Of a stretch of DNA of 64,000 bases, positions 55,276 through 64,000 are shown in pieces (within the stretch, counting starts at the first letter, position 1; every line of letters begins with the position of its first letter). The position numbers and the translations under genes were made by a program. Where the stretch lies: NCBI RefSeq assembly GCF_015689335.1, contig NZ_CP065053.1:3100001-3164000 (forward strand). Direction: 5' to 3'. The DNA is from Massilia antarctica (lineage in GTDB: Bacteria; Pseudomonadota; Gammaproteobacteria; Burkholderiales; Burkholderiaceae_D). The notes under the pieces were generated by a model. The model ran no database searches. It was not told where the DNA came from and saw only the letters and a list, made by a program, of their open reading frames with translations.

Positions 55276-56271
55276 TCAGACCGGGCAGCTGCTGCCGGCG
55301 CGATAGTCGACGACCTTGATCTTGCCGCCGATGATGGCGGCCTTGGCTTCGTTGACCCGTTTTTCGATTTCCGGCGTGACGACCGCGCGGTTATCCTTGT
55401 CCAGCGCCCAATCGACGCCGCCTTCTTTCAGGCCCTTGTAGGTCACGCCGGCTTTCCAGCTGCCGTTCTTCATCTGCATGAACGAATCGTAGATGGCCAC
55501 GTCGACCCGCTTGACCATGGAGGTCAGCATGGTGCCCGGATGGAGATAGTTCTGGTTCGAGTCGACGCCGATGGCCAGCTTGCCTTTTTCCTTGGCCGTC
55601 TGCAGGGTACCCATGCCGCTGCCGCCGGCTACGGCGAACACCACGTCCACGCCGCGGTCGAACTGCGCGCGCGCCAGCTCACCGCCCTTGGCCGGATCGT
55701 TCCAGGCCGCGCTGGTGGTGCCGACCATGTTCTGCATGGTCTCGATTTTCGGATTGGTCGCTTTCGCGCCCTGGACATAGCCGCAGGCGAAGGTGCGGAT
55801 CAGCGGAATGTCCATGCCGCCCACAAAGCCGATTTTCTTCGACTTCGATGCCATGGCGGCGGCCACGCCGGCCAGGTAGGAGCCTTCTTCTTCCTTGAAC
55901 AGGATCGAGTTGATGTTGCTGCCCTTGGCCACGGCGTCGATCAGCACGAAGCGCACGTTGGGGAATTCCTGCGCGACCTTCTGCACGGCCTGGGTCTGCG
56001 AGAAGCCGACGGCGGCGATCAGGTCGAGCTTTTTGCGCGCCAGGCCGCGCAGCACTTGCTCGGCCTGGGTATCGCTGCTGGCCTGCGCCTCGATGTATTT
56101 GATGTTGGTCTCTTTTTTGAAGCGCTCGGCGCCTTCAAACGCGGACTGGTTGAACGATTTGTCGAACTTCCCGCCGGCGTCGTACACGATGCCCAGTTTC
56201 GGGTCGGCAGCCGTGGCGCTCGCCGCGACGCAGAGCGCCGCGATCGTGATACTAAGTTGCTTAAATTTCAT
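55276..56271 (-). CDS. BMP family ABC transporter substrate-binding protein (nucleoside)
   Basis: A 331-residue periplasmic protein of the BMP/PnrA family with signal peptide (MKFKQLSITIAALCVAASATA). Family segments are LGIVYDAGGKFDKSFNQSA, GFSQTQAV, GFVGGMDIPLI and VFAVAGGSGMG. PnrA/BmpA-like proteins bind purine nucleosides; the Phe/Asp of KFDKSFNQ and the Asp in GVDSNQ are typical ligand contacts. AGGAG seven bases before ATG 56271 decides the start. Confidence 0.93.
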   Translation of the reverse strand: MKFKQLSITIAALCVAASATAADPKLGIVYDAGGKFDKSFNQSAFEGAERFKKETNIKYIEAQASSDTQAEQVLRGLARKKLDLIAAVGFSQTQAVQKVAQEFPNVRFVLIDAVAKGSNINSILFKEEEGSYLAGVAAAMASKSKKIGFVGGMDIPLIRTFACGYVQGAKATNPKIETMQNMVGTTSAAWNDPAKGGELARAQFDRGVDVVFAVAGGSGMGTLQTAKEKGKLAIGVDSNQNYLHPGTMLTSMVKRVDVAIYDSFMQMKNGSWKAGVTYKGLKEGGVDWALDKDNRAVVTPEIEKRVNEAKAAIIGGKIKVVDYRAGSSCPV

Positions 56272-56350
56272 GAGTTCACTCCTGGAAAGCGATATTGTAC
56301 CCGGCACACCGGCTGCGATGGGGCGAAAGGAATGCGTAAGCTTAACGACA

Positions 56351-57430
56351 CTAAGCGAGCAAAGCCAGCAAATTGGCGTGTGCTTGCTCGAATTGTGTCA
56401 GGCCGGCGCGCAAGAGGTCGTTACCAATTGTATCGAGCCCGATGCCGTGGCGGCCCAGTTGCGTCAATACGGCGCGCGCGCCATCGACGTCTTCTTCCAG
56501 CGACCGGCGCGCTTCGCCGTGGTCGCGGAAGGCCGCCAGGGTCGCATCGGGGACGGTGTTGACGGTGGCCTCGCCAATCAGTTCTTCGACATAGGTGACG
56601 TCGCGCATGGCCGGATTTTTCACGCCGGTGCTGGCCCACAGCAGCCATTGCGGGGTGGCGCCGAAGGCGGCAAAGATGGCGAAGCCGCTGTCGTTGCGGA
56701 AGTCGTGATAGGCCACGCGCGCGGCGGCGATGGCGGCCTTGCCGCGCAGGGCGTCGGCGCCCTGCGGCAGCAGCGCGTCGACAGCAGCATCGACCCTGCT
56801 GATAAACACGCTGGCCACGCTGGCGATGCGCTGCACCGACAGCATCGCTTCCAGGCGGCGCGCCAGGCCACGCCGGTGCGCGGCGCGCACGGCGGCCAGT
56901 TGGGTGGCGCTGAAAATCAGGGTGACGTTAACGTTGATGCCGGCGTAGATCACTTCTTCAACGGCGGCGATGCCTGCCTCGGTGGCCGGAATCTTGATCA
57001 TCGCGTTCGGCCGGCCGATCGCGGCCCACAGGCGGCGCGCTTCAAGCACGGTGCCGGCGGCATCGTGCGCCAGGCGCGGCGAGACCTCGAAGCTGACAAA
57101 GCCCGCATGGCCGTCGCTGTCGGCGTACAGCGGCGCGAACAGGTCGCACGCGGCCTGCACGTCGGGCAGGACCAGCGCTTCGAAGCGCGCTTCCGGGTCG
57201 GGGTGGGCGGCGCGCAAAGCCGGCAGCGCGGCCTGGTAGGCGGCATCGCTGCGGATCGCGTTATAAAAGATGGAAGGGTTCGAGGTGACGCCCTGGATGC
57301 CGTCGTCGGCGATCCAGCGCGCCAGTTCGCCCGAGGCGATCAGTTCGCGGCTGAGGTTATCGAGCCAGATTTGCTGGCCCAGGGCGGCTACGGCCTTGAG
57401 ACGGCTGGCGGATGCACTAATTTGGTTCAT
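56351..57430 (-). CDS. tal: Transaldolase (long, type with C-terminal family domain)
   Basis: A 359-residue pentose-phosphate enzyme. The Schiff-base lysine is Lys146 in NAMIKIPAT, with LDNLSRELIASGEL, GVTSNPSIF and VSFEVSPRLA. Length places it in the longer bacterial subfamily. AGGAAA seven bases upstream supports ATG 57430. It heads the nucleoside-transport genes on the same strand, suggesting use of ribose from nucleosides. Confidence 0.95.
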   Translation of the reverse strand: MNQISASASRLKAVAALGQQIWLDNLSRELIASGELARWIADDGIQGVTSNPSIFYNAIRSDAAYQAALPALRAAHPDPEARFEALVLPDVQAACDLFAPLYADSDGHAGFVSFEVSPRLAHDAAGTVLEARRLWAAIGRPNAMIKIPATEAGIAAVEEVIYAGINVNVTLIFSATQLAAVRAAHRRGLARRLEAMLSVQRIASVASVFISRVDAAVDALLPQGADALRGKAAIAAARVAYHDFRNDSGFAIFAAFGATPQWLLWASTGVKNPAMRDVTYVEELIGEATVNTVPDATLAAFRDHGEARRSLEEDVDGARAVLTQLGRHGIGLDTIGNDLLRAGLTQFEQAHANLLALLA

Positions 57431-57457
57431 GGCAACTTTCCTGGCGGGCTATGTCGT

Positions 57458-57471
57458 ATTGTTGCAACAAT
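57458..57471. promoter_or_regulatory. 14-bp palindrome upstream of tal
   Basis: ATTGTTGCAACAAT is perfectly symmetric and lies 27 bases upstream of the tal start codon. It may be a regulator site. Confidence 0.4.
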
Positions 57472-57672
57472 TCATGTGGCGAAAATCACGCGTCTTTACG
57501 TGTTGAACTTTGCTCGTCCAGGCCCGGTGCGCGCGGCCCGTATCGTCGCCATTGTTCGCTACGCCCGGGAGTGCGTAAGGCTAGGTAATATTGCGCCGCG
57601 CCATATAAGACAGGCACAGCTTTAGAACTATGCATCACCGTTAATATGTATGGCAAATACGATTTTGCTTCG

Positions 57673-57699
57673 TCATTTATATGATCGAAATATAAATGA
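57673..57699. promoter_or_regulatory. AT-rich palindrome upstream of TonB receptor 2
   Basis: The core ATTTATAT-N7-ATATAAAT (57675-57697, centre GATCGAA) is extended by TC/GA to 27 bp with all ten arm pairs matching. It differs from the 35905-35927 core at one central base. It contains TATATGATC (57678-57686). It lies 208 bases before the receptor start. Confidence 0.75.
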
Positions 57700-57907
57700 A
57701 AACGTAATTGTCATGATTTCGGGTCAATTCTTTTCATGCTAGGATGCCCAGGCACTATCAAGATTCAGACGGGAGCGTAGTCGCAGCGGGGTGATGAAGA
57801 CTGTTTTGTGCGCTGCAAGGCGTCCGGGCGGTACCTGTCGCCAGAGCGCGATGCGAACCGGAAGGCAGGATTCATGAGATGGTTAATCGATCTAAGGAAT
57901 TACTTAA

Positions 57908-60199
57908 ATGACAATAAAAAGCAAGCAGTTCGCCACCCGTTCGCTGATCGCCCTGGCAGTCGCCAGCGCCTTTCCGCTGCACGTTGCGATGGCCCAGGAC
58001 AAGCCAGCCGAAGAAGCCAAGCCGCAAGCCGGCCAGCTGGAGACCGTCATCGTGACCGCGCAGCGCCGTTCCGAGAACATCAAGGACGTGCCGATGGCGA
58101 TCACCACGCTCAAGGGTGAAAAACTCGACGTGCTCACCGCCGGCGGCCAGGATATCCGCTTCCTGTCGGGCCGTTCGCCCAGCCTGAACGTCGAATCCGA
58201 CTATGGCCGTTCATTCCCGCGCTTTTACATCCGCGGCCAGGGCAATACCGACTTCGATCTGAACGCATCGCAGCCGGTCGGCCTGGTGGTCGACGACATC
58301 GTGCAGGAAAGCCCGATGCTCAAAGGCTTCCCGGTCTTTGACGTCGACCAGGTCGAAGTGCTGCGCGGCCCACAGGGCACGCTGTTCGGCCGTAACTCCC
58401 CGGCCGGCGTGATCAAGTTCGACTCGGCCAAGCCGCAGATCGGCAAGACCGACGGCTACGCCACGGTCGGCATCGGCAACTACCGCAGCAAGAACTTCGA
58501 AGGCGCGGTCAACCTGCCGATCAGCGACACCGTCGCCGCGCGCGTGTCGGCGCAGTCGCAGAACCGCGGCGACCGCGTACATAACAACCGTCCCGGCAAC
58601 GGCACCAAGGATTTCGAGGGTTACCACGACGACGCGCTGCGCCTGCAGGTACTGGTCAAGCCGACCAGTAACTTCAGCGCCCTGTTCAACGTGCACGCGC
58701 GCGACATGGATGGCAGCGCCACCCTGTTCCGCGCCAATATCCTTAAAAAGGGCACGAATGAGCTGGTCGACGGCTTCAAGTACGGCCGCTACGACAGCGA
58801 CGGCGTGAACGAACAGCGTCTCTCGACCGAAGGCGCCAGCATGCGCCTGCGTCTGGACCTGTCCGGCGTCACCTTGCACTCGATCACCGGTTACGAGTCG
58901 GCCGACTTCTATAGCCGCGCCGACGTCGACGGCGGCTATGGCGCCGTGTACGCGCCGCCGATGGGCCCGAGCTACACCAACCAGGCCGCGTTCATCCCCT
59001 TCGTGGTCGAGACGGCGGACGTGCTGCCGAATCACCGCCAGTTCACCCAGGAGTTCCGCGCCGAATCGGTCAACAGCGGCCCGCTGCAGTGGATCGCCGG
59101 CCTGTTCTACTTCAACGAAGACATCCAGATCGACAGCATCAGCTTCGACTCGCTGGCGCCGGGCAATCCGCAGAACCCGTTCTACGCGACCCAGACCCAG
59201 CACACCAAATCGTGGGCGGCTTTCGGTTCGATGAACTACACCGTGACCGACAAGTTCAAGCTGCGTGCCGGCCTGCGCTACACCAACGACAAGAAGGATT
59301 TCGCGGCCAAGCGCGTCGAGTTGACCACCGCCGGTCCTTTCGGGATCAGCAACGAGTCGAAAAACGTCAGCTGGGATATGTCCGGCACCTACGCGCTCAC
59401 CCCCGATTCCAACCTGTTCGCGCGCGTGGCCACGGGCTACCGGGCACCGAGCATGCAGGGTCGTTTGAACGGCCTGGCCGACCGTCCATCGTTCGCCGAA
59501 GCAGAAAAGGCGCTGTCGTACGAAGCCGGTATCAAGCAAGACCTGTTCAATCGCCGTGCGCGCCTGTCGGCCAGCGTATTCCAGTACCGCGTCAAGGACA
59601 AGCAGCTGACCGCCGGTTCGGGCCAGATCAACATGAACCAGTTGATCAATGCCGACCGCGTGACCGGCCGGGGCGTGGAACTGGACTTCCAGGCCAACCT
59701 GTCGGACGCGCTGCGCATGACCCTGGGCGGCAGCTACAACGACACCGAGATCAAGGATTCCAAGCTGTTCGTCCAGACCTGCGGCAACGAGCCGAATACC
59801 AAGGGTGTGAACGGGTGCACGCCGACCGGCGTGGCGGGTCCTTTCGCGTACACGCAAAAGCTGAACGGCAACCCTCTGCCGCGCGCACCTAAGTGGCAGG
59901 GCAACTTCACCTTGCGTTACAGCGTGCCTGTAGCCGATGGTGAATTCTTTGCGTACACCGACTGGGCGTATCGCAGCACCTACAATATGTTCCTGTACGA
60001 AGCGAAGGAATATAAAGCCAAGTCGCTGGTTGAAGGCGGCCTGCGTTTCGGCTACAAGTGGGATAAGTACGAAGTGGCGGCTTTCGCGCGCAATATCACC
60101 GACAAGGTACAGTCGGTCGGCGCGATCGACTTCGACAATCTGACCGGCATGGTCAACGAGCCGCGCAGCCTGGGCGTACAGCTCAAGGCGACGTTCTAA
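57908..60199 (+). CDS. TonB-dependent receptor (FepA/IroN-like plug and barrel)
   Basis: A 763-residue outer-membrane receptor with signal peptide ending AMA, a TonB box near ETVIVTAQRR (about 45-54), a plug (RGQGNTDFDLNASQPVGLVV, EVLRGPQGTLFGRNSPAG) and a barrel ending LGVQLKATF with terminal Phe. Substrate unknown; linkage to tal and the nucleoside ABC genes and the shared upstream palindrome suggest a purine-related substrate. AAGGAA nine to ten bases upstream supports the start. Confidence 0.92.
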   Translation: MTIKSKQFATRSLIALAVASAFPLHVAMAQDKPAEEAKPQAGQLETVIVTAQRRSENIKDVPMAITTLKGEKLDVLTAGGQDIRFLSGRSPSLNVESDYGRSFPRFYIRGQGNTDFDLNASQPVGLVVDDIVQESPMLKGFPVFDVDQVEVLRGPQGTLFGRNSPAGVIKFDSAKPQIGKTDGYATVGIGNYRSKNFEGAVNLPISDTVAARVSAQSQNRGDRVHNNRPGNGTKDFEGYHDDALRLQVLVKPTSNFSALFNVHARDMDGSATLFRANILKKGTNELVDGFKYGRYDSDGVNEQRLSTEGASMRLRLDLSGVTLHSITGYESADFYSRADVDGGYGAVYAPPMGPSYTNQAAFIPFVVETADVLPNHRQFTQEFRAESVNSGPLQWIAGLFYFNEDIQIDSISFDSLAPGNPQNPFYATQTQHTKSWAAFGSMNYTVTDKFKLRAGLRYTNDKKDFAAKRVELTTAGPFGISNESKNVSWDMSGTYALTPDSNLFARVATGYRAPSMQGRLNGLADRPSFAEAEKALSYEAGIKQDLFNRRARLSASVFQYRVKDKQLTAGSGQINMNQLINADRVTGRGVELDFQANLSDALRMTLGGSYNDTEIKDSKLFVQTCGNEPNTKGVNGCTPTGVAGPFAYTQKLNGNPLPRAPKWQGNFTLRYSVPVADGEFFAYTDWAYRSTYNMFLYEAKEYKAKSLVEGGLRFGYKWDKYEVAAFARNITDKVQSVGAIDFDNLTGMVNEPRSLGVQLKATF

Positions 60200-60231
60200 C
60201 AAGCCGCGTCGTTTCCGCACCAGCGCGGGAA

Positions 60232-60258
60232 GTCGTTTCTGCCAATGGCAGAAACGAC
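60232..60258. repeat. 12-bp hairpin after TonB receptor 2
   Basis: GTCGTTTCTGCC and its perfect complement with a 3-base loop, 32 bases after the receptor stop. It has no T-run itself, and a normal terminator follows. It may be a relative of the dispersed repeat family (GTCGTTTCCGC context at 60208). Confidence 0.55.
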
Positions 60259-60276
60259 GACGGTGGCGCCGCACGA

Positions 60277-60313
60277 AGCCCCGCATGTCGCAAGATGTGC
60301 GGGGTTTTCTTTT
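60277..60313 (+). terminator. Intrinsic terminator of TonB receptor 2
   Basis: CCCCGCA/TGCGGGG stem followed by TTTTCTTTT. Confidence 0.85.
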
Positions 60314-60392
60314 GTGGACGGACATCGGGTAAGATTCCACGGCCTTCATTGAAGGCGCTACATCCACCGCCGTCGGGTCATCCGGAGAATAC

Positions 60393-61085
60393 ATGCAATC
60401 AGCAGTCAACCTGTGGCCGCTCATCGGCGTCGCCGTCATCATCGTCGGCTTCGTGCTGCGCGTCCATCCGGTGCTGGTCGTCGTCGCGGCCTGCGGCGCC
60501 ACCGGCCTGGCCGTGTCGATGCCGGTCGAAACCTTGCTCGCCTCGCTCGGCACCGCCTTCATCAAAACACGCAACCTGCCGATGATCCTCCTGCTGCCGC
60601 TCGCGGCCATCGGCCTGCTCGAACGCTTCGGCCTCAAGGAGCACGCGCAAGCGACCATCGCCAGTATCAAATCTGCCACCACCGGCCGCCTGCTGATCGT
60701 CTACCTGTTCGTGCGCGAAATCTCCGCCGCCTTCGGCCTGACCAGCCTTGGAGGCCACCCGTCGATGGTACGCCCGCTGGTCGCGCCGATGGCCGAAGCG
60801 GCCGCCGAAGCGCGCAACGGCACCATCAGCGACAAACTGCGCTACCGCATCCGCGCCATGTCCGCCGCCACCGATAACGTCGGCCTGTTTTTCGGCGAGG
60901 ACGTCTTTGTCGCCTTCGGCGCCATCGTCCTGATGCAAACCATCCTCGCCGCCGAGGGCATCCTGGTCAACCCGCTGCACATGGCGCTGTGGGGCCTTCC
61001 CACTGCGGTCACCGCCTTCATCATCCATGCGTGGCGCTTGCACCGCTTCGACGCCGAGATCGCGCGCGACGGAGCCGGCCAATGA
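60393..61085 (+). CDS. DUF969 membrane protein (5-oxoproline transporter subunit)
   Basis: A 230-residue protein with five to six hydrophobic segments; the opening LWPLIGVAVIIVGFVLRVHPVLVVV and SLGGHPSMVRPLVAPMAEAA fit the DUF969 family. DUF969 and DUF979 form a two-part transporter associated with pyroglutamate/5-oxoproline use. It overlaps the DUF979 start (ATGA). Confidence 0.88.
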   Translation: MQSAVNLWPLIGVAVIIVGFVLRVHPVLVVVAACGATGLAVSMPVETLLASLGTAFIKTRNLPMILLLPLAAIGLLERFGLKEHAQATIASIKSATTGRLLIVYLFVREISAAFGLTSLGGHPSMVRPLVAPMAEAAAEARNGTISDKLRYRIRAMSAATDNVGLFFGEDVFVAFGAIVLMQTILAAEGILVNPLHMALWGLPTAVTAFIIHAWRLHRFDAEIARDGAGQ

Positions 61086-62041
61086 TCATCCTCCTCGACT
61101 ATTTTTACCTGGCGCTGGGCGCCATGCTGGCCGCTTCCGCCGTCATGTCCCTGCGCGACAAGGACAATCCGCGCCGCTATGCGAGCGCCTTGTTCTGGGC
61201 CCTGTACGCCGCCGTCTACCTGGCCGGCGAGCGCCTGCCGCCGGCGTACGTGGGCGTGATCATGATCGTGATGGCCCTCATCGCCGGCTGCGGCGGCGTC
61301 ACCTTGGGCAAATACGGCGTGCGCACGCCTGAGGAAAAGACGTCGAGCGCGCGCCGCCTCGGGCACCTGCTGTTCATTCCCGCGCTGATCATTCCGGTCG
61401 TGACCATGATCGGGTCGACCCTGCTCAAGGACGTCCATATCGGCGGCCTGCTGCTGCTCGAAACCAGACACCTGACCCTGGTCAGCCTCGGTTGCGCTTC
61501 GGTGCTGGCGGTGGGCGCGGCTTGCTGGCTGACGCGCGCCACGCCGTTGCAGGGCATGCGCGAATGGCGACGCCTGGTCGACGCGGTGGGCTGGGCGGTG
61601 GTGCTGCCGCACATGCTGGCGGTCCTCGGGCTGCTGTTCGCCGAAGCCGGTGTGGGCAAGGCGGTTGCACACATCACCACCTCGTACATCAACATGGATT
61701 CGCGCTTCGTGGCGGTGGTGGTGTTCTGCGTCGGCATGGCGCTGTTTACCATCATCATGGGCAACGGCTTCGCTGCTTTTCCCGTGATGGCGGGCGGCGT
61801 CGGCATTCCGATCCTGATCGGCCGGTACGGCGCCAACCCGGCGGTGATGGCGGCCATCGGCATGTTCAGCGCCTATTGCGGCACCCTGATGACGCCCATG
61901 GCCGCCAATTTCAACGTGGTGCCGGTGGTGCTGCTCGAACTGCCCGACAAGCACGCGGTGATCAAGGCGCAGATACCGACCGCGCTGCCGCTGCTGGTGG
62001 CGAATATCTTCCTGCTGTATTTTTTGATGGGCCAGAAATGA
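61082..62041 (+). CDS. DUF979 membrane protein (5-oxoproline transporter subunit)
   Basis: A 319-residue inner-membrane protein with nine or so hydrophobic segments, family DUF979 ([55 protein letters not shown]). It starts inside the DUF969 stop and ends inside the pcp start (ATGA), so the three genes are one operon. Confidence 0.9.
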   Translation: MIILLDYFYLALGAMLAASAVMSLRDKDNPRRYASALFWALYAAVYLAGERLPPAYVGVIMIVMALIAGCGGVTLGKYGVRTPEEKTSSARRLGHLLFIPALIIPVVTMIGSTLLKDVHIGGLLLLETRHLTLVSLGCASVLAVGAACWLTRATPLQGMREWRRLVDAVGWAVVLPHMLAVLGLLFAEAGVGKAVAHITTSYINMDSRFVAVVVFCVGMALFTIIMGNGFAAFPVMAGGVGIPILIGRYGANPAVMAAIGMFSAYCGTLMTPMAANFNVVPVVLLELPDKHAVIKAQIPTALPLLVANIFLLYFLMGQK

Positions 62042-62682
62042 ACAAAACAGTGCTGCTGACCGGTTTCGAGCCGTTCAACAACGAGAGCGTCAACCCAGCC
62101 TGGGAGGCTGTCAGCGAGTTGGCCGGCTGGCGCGAGGACGATTTTGCGGTCGTGGTGCGCCAGCTTCCTTGTGTGTTCGGCCTGGCGGGCACAGTGTTGC
62201 GGGACGCGCTGGAGGAATTGAAGCCGGACCTGGTGATCGCCGTCGGCCAGGCTGGCGGCAGGGTCGATATCTCAGTGGAGCGGATCGCCATCAACGTGGA
62301 TGATGCACCGATTCCCGACAATGCGCGGCACCAGCCGGTGGATGAAGCGATCGTCGCGGGCGGCCCCGCCGCCTATTTTTCCACCTTGCCGATCAAGGCC
62401 ATCGTCGCTGCCTTGCGTGCGCAAGGCCTGCCGGCATCGGTGTCGCAAAGCGCCGGCACCTTCGTATGCAACGATGTGTTTTACCGCCTGATGCATGCGG
62501 CCGAAAGGATGCCGATGCGGGCCGGGTTCATTCACATTCCGTATCTGCCCCAGCAGGCGGCGTGCCATCCGGGTGCGCCCAGCATGGCTCTGAGCGAGGT
62601 GGTACGCGCGCTGCGCACCGCGGTCAAGGTGTCGCTGCGTACCGATGCCGATGTGCGCGCCACAGGCGGCATGTTGTCCTGA
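62038..62682 (+). CDS. pcp: Pyroglutamyl-peptidase I
   Basis: A 214-residue C15 cysteine peptidase removing N-terminal pyroglutamate from peptides. Catalytic residues are Glu81 (SVERIAIN), Cys144 ([10 protein letters not shown]) and His166 ([10 protein letters not shown]); the N-terminus is [19 protein letters not shown] 62038 overlaps the DUF979 stop. With the DUF969/979 transporter it makes a pyroglutamate supply-and-uptake module. Confidence 0.96.
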   Translation: MNKTVLLTGFEPFNNESVNPAWEAVSELAGWREDDFAVVVRQLPCVFGLAGTVLRDALEELKPDLVIAVGQAGGRVDISVERIAINVDDAPIPDNARHQPVDEAIVAGGPAAYFSTLPIKAIVAALRAQGLPASVSQSAGTFVCNDVFYRLMHAAERMPMRAGFIHIPYLPQQAACHPGAPSMALSEVVRALRTAVKVSLRTDADVRATGGMLS

Positions 62683-62846
62683 GATCGTGCGCCCGGATCG
62701 CCCGTATTCGTAATTCCCGATTAGGAGTGAGCGAACCGCAGCGGCGTTTCCGGCATGGCTGGTTTTATCGATAATGAATGCATGTCGAGCATGGCGGCCA
62801 CGGTGGCCGGCGTGGGTTCGTCGCTGTCCGCAGGAGGAGTTTCACC

Positions 62847-63134
62847 ATGGCCGCATATGCAATCGGTTCGTTAACGGTACACACGACGCAATGGCAGCAG
62901 GAATATGGGGCGAAAATGCCCGCGCTGATACACAAGCATGGCGGCAAAGTCCTGGCCAAGGCCGCGGCGCAAGGATTGGAAGGCCAGTCCCTGCTGCCAG
63001 GGACCGTCGTCATGATTGAATTCCCCACTGCGCAACAGGCTTTGGCCTGGAACGAGGATCCTGAGCATGCGCCACTCAGGCGGCTGCGTCAGGGCGGCGC
63101 CAGTTTCGATCTGATGTTGGTGGACGGCTTGTAA
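62847..63134 (+). CDS. DUF1330 family protein
   Basis: A 95-residue protein of the dimeric alpha/beta-barrel-like DUF1330 family (AAYAIGSLTVHTTQWQQEYG, PALIHKHGGKVLAKA, VVMIEFPTAQQALAW). AGGAGGAG at 62832-62839 sets ATG 62847. Function unknown. Convergent with the LysR gene. Confidence 0.88.
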   Translation: MAAYAIGSLTVHTTQWQQEYGAKMPALIHKHGGKVLAKAAAQGLEGQSLLPGTVVMIEFPTAQQALAWNEDPEHAPLRRLRQGGASFDLMLVDGL

Positions 63135-63160
63135 CGCCTGCCTGGTCAGCGCAACGTCAT

Positions 63161-64000
63161 TCAGATCGGGCCGGGGTTCAGGATGTTGAGGAATGCCCGC
63201 ACCACCGGCGCATCGTCGAGCGTGGTGTAGGTGATGTACAGATTGGCCGATGGCGGGTTGGTCTTGATCGGCAAGAAGATCACGCCGGGCCAGCCGATGC
63301 GGCTGGTCGTTTCCGGCATCAGGGCCACGCCCAGGCCCGCGCCCACCATCGCCAGCAGGGTTTGCGGCTCGGACGCTTCCTGGAAAATCGTCGGCTGAAA
63401 ACCGGCCTTGATGCAGCACTGGATCAGGTAGCGCGGGAAGGCCGACTTGTCCAGCGCCAGTGTGAGCATCGGCTGGTCCGCAATGTCGGTCAGCTCGATC
63501 CACGGCTGCGTGGCCAGCGGATGATGCTCGTTGACCGCCACGCACACGTTCTCGCGGAAGCACAGTTCCTGGCGCAGGTTGTCGTGTTTGAGCTCATCTT
63601 CATCGAGTTTCGGCTCGCGCCAGAAACCCACGTCGATCTGTTTCGCGCGCAGCGCCTCGTACTGCACGTTCGGGCCCGATTCGTGCAAGGTCCAGGTCAC
63701 CCTCGGGAACTTGGTCTGGAATTCTTCGAGCAGGCTGGGAATCGGCCCCCACATGGCCGAACCGACAATGCCCACCCGCAGGCGGCCGACTTCACCGCGG
63801 TCGATCTGGCGGATGGTGTCGATCGTCATGCGCATCCTGGCCAGCAGGTCCGATGCTTCCCCCATCAGCGCCTTGCCGGCCACGGTCAGCTCGAAGGTGC
63901 GGGTGGTGCGCGCGAACAGACGCACGCCCAACTCGCTCTCGAGCTTCATGATCTGCTGGCTCAAAGGCGGCTGCGAAATGTGCAGCCGCTCGGCGGCGCG
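63161..64000 (-). CDS. LysR family transcriptional regulator (5' end beyond window)
   Basis: A partial gene of at least 280 codons running off the window end. The visible N-terminal part is the second half of the HTH (AAERLHISQPPLSQQIMKLE) followed by FARTTRTFELTVAGKALM; the rest is the periplasmic-binding-like effector domain (GRLRVGIVGSAMWGPIPSLL). The effector and targets are unknown; it may control the adjacent DUF1330 or a gene beyond the window. Confidence 0.93.
   Translation of the reverse strand, partial: RAAERLHISQPPLSQQIMKLESELGVRLFARTTRTFELTVAGKALMGEASDLLARMRMTIDTIRQIDRGEVGRLRVGIVGSAMWGPIPSLLEEFQTKFPRVTWTLHESGPNVQYEALRAKQIDVGFWREPKLDEDELKHDNLRQELCFRENVCVAVNEHHPLATQPWIELTDIADQPMLTLALDKSAFPRYLIQCCIKAGFQPTIFQEASEPQTLLAMVGAGLGVALMPETTSRIGWPGVIFLPIKTNPPSANLYITYTTLDDAPVVRAFLNILNPGPI

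Larger units (their letters stand above)
57431..57907. other. 477-base divergent region between tal and TonB receptor 2
   Basis: No gene is supported. It contains the 14-bp palindrome at 57458-57471 near tal, an A+T-rich stretch (57640-57740), the palindrome at 57673-57699, and a long leader for the receptor gene. Clear -35/-10 pairs were not found by eye. Confidence 0.6.

Noticed and set aside
57908..60199. Cobalamin (BtuB) or siderophore assignment for receptor 2
   Set aside because: No cobalamin or siderophore genes nearby and no ligand-specific motif; only the general TonB-receptor call is supported.

Overview
The window is a high-GC chromosomal segment of a betaproteobacterium, most likely Oxalobacteraceae (Massilia, Duganella or a relative). 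The reasons are the order of conserved genes (peroxiredoxin, lpxC, dciA, secA; argJ, ATPase, Nudix; yacG, zapD, coaE, pilD, pilC, pilB), the strong GC3 bias, and the TonB-receptor-rich accessory content. The genus call is inference. No rRNA, tRNA, CRISPR array, IS element or phage gene was seen.

Layout. 0.1-15.4 kb: housekeeping genes on the plus strand (peroxiredoxin, GNAT, EamA transporter, lpxC, secA, argJ, AAA ATPase, Nudix), with dciA, a DUF945-like protein and a TPR-like protein on the minus strand and several small secreted proteins. 15.4-25.4 kb: dadA, a soluble histidine kinase, then a minus-strand block yacG-zapD-coaE-pilD and pilC-pilB plus a CorC-type protein. 25.6-34 kb: purine base catabolism (ClpP-like protein and hiuH divergent from puuE, then xdhABC-guaD). 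34-44.7 kb: a secreted adenosine deaminase, an Oar-like TonB-dependent receptor, an operon of exported 5'-nucleotidase, PLD-family protein and S1/P1 nuclease, and a MipA-type outer-membrane protein. 45-50.6 kb: a compact peptide-export island with a CvaA-like adaptor, a C39-peptidase ABC exporter, a 67-residue precursor with a double-glycine leader, a CPBP membrane protease (candidate immunity) and an unknown membrane protein; its distal part is visibly A+T-rich. 50.7-57.4 kb: minus-strand tal, BMP-type nucleoside ABC transporter and an alpha/beta hydrolase. 57.9-60.2 kb: a second TonB-dependent receptor. 60.4-64 kb: a DUF969/DUF979/Pcp module (5-oxoproline), a DUF1330 protein and a LysR regulator cut by the window end.

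Two themes stand out. First, about 25 kb around the island reads as one nucleic-acid and purine scavenging system: nuclease and nucleotidase outside, TonB receptors and an ABC transporter for uptake, adenosine and guanine deaminases, xanthine dehydrogenase, HIU hydrolase and allantoinase for catabolism, and transaldolase for the pentose. Both TonB-receptor genes carry the same AT-rich palindrome upstream, and its 9-mer TATATGATC also forms the ends of a 36-bp palindrome between hiuH and puuE, which suggests one shared regulator. Second, the 45-50.6 kb island looks like an undescribed class II microcin-type bacteriocin system placed inside this purine region. Dispersed palindromic repeats mark several gene borders.
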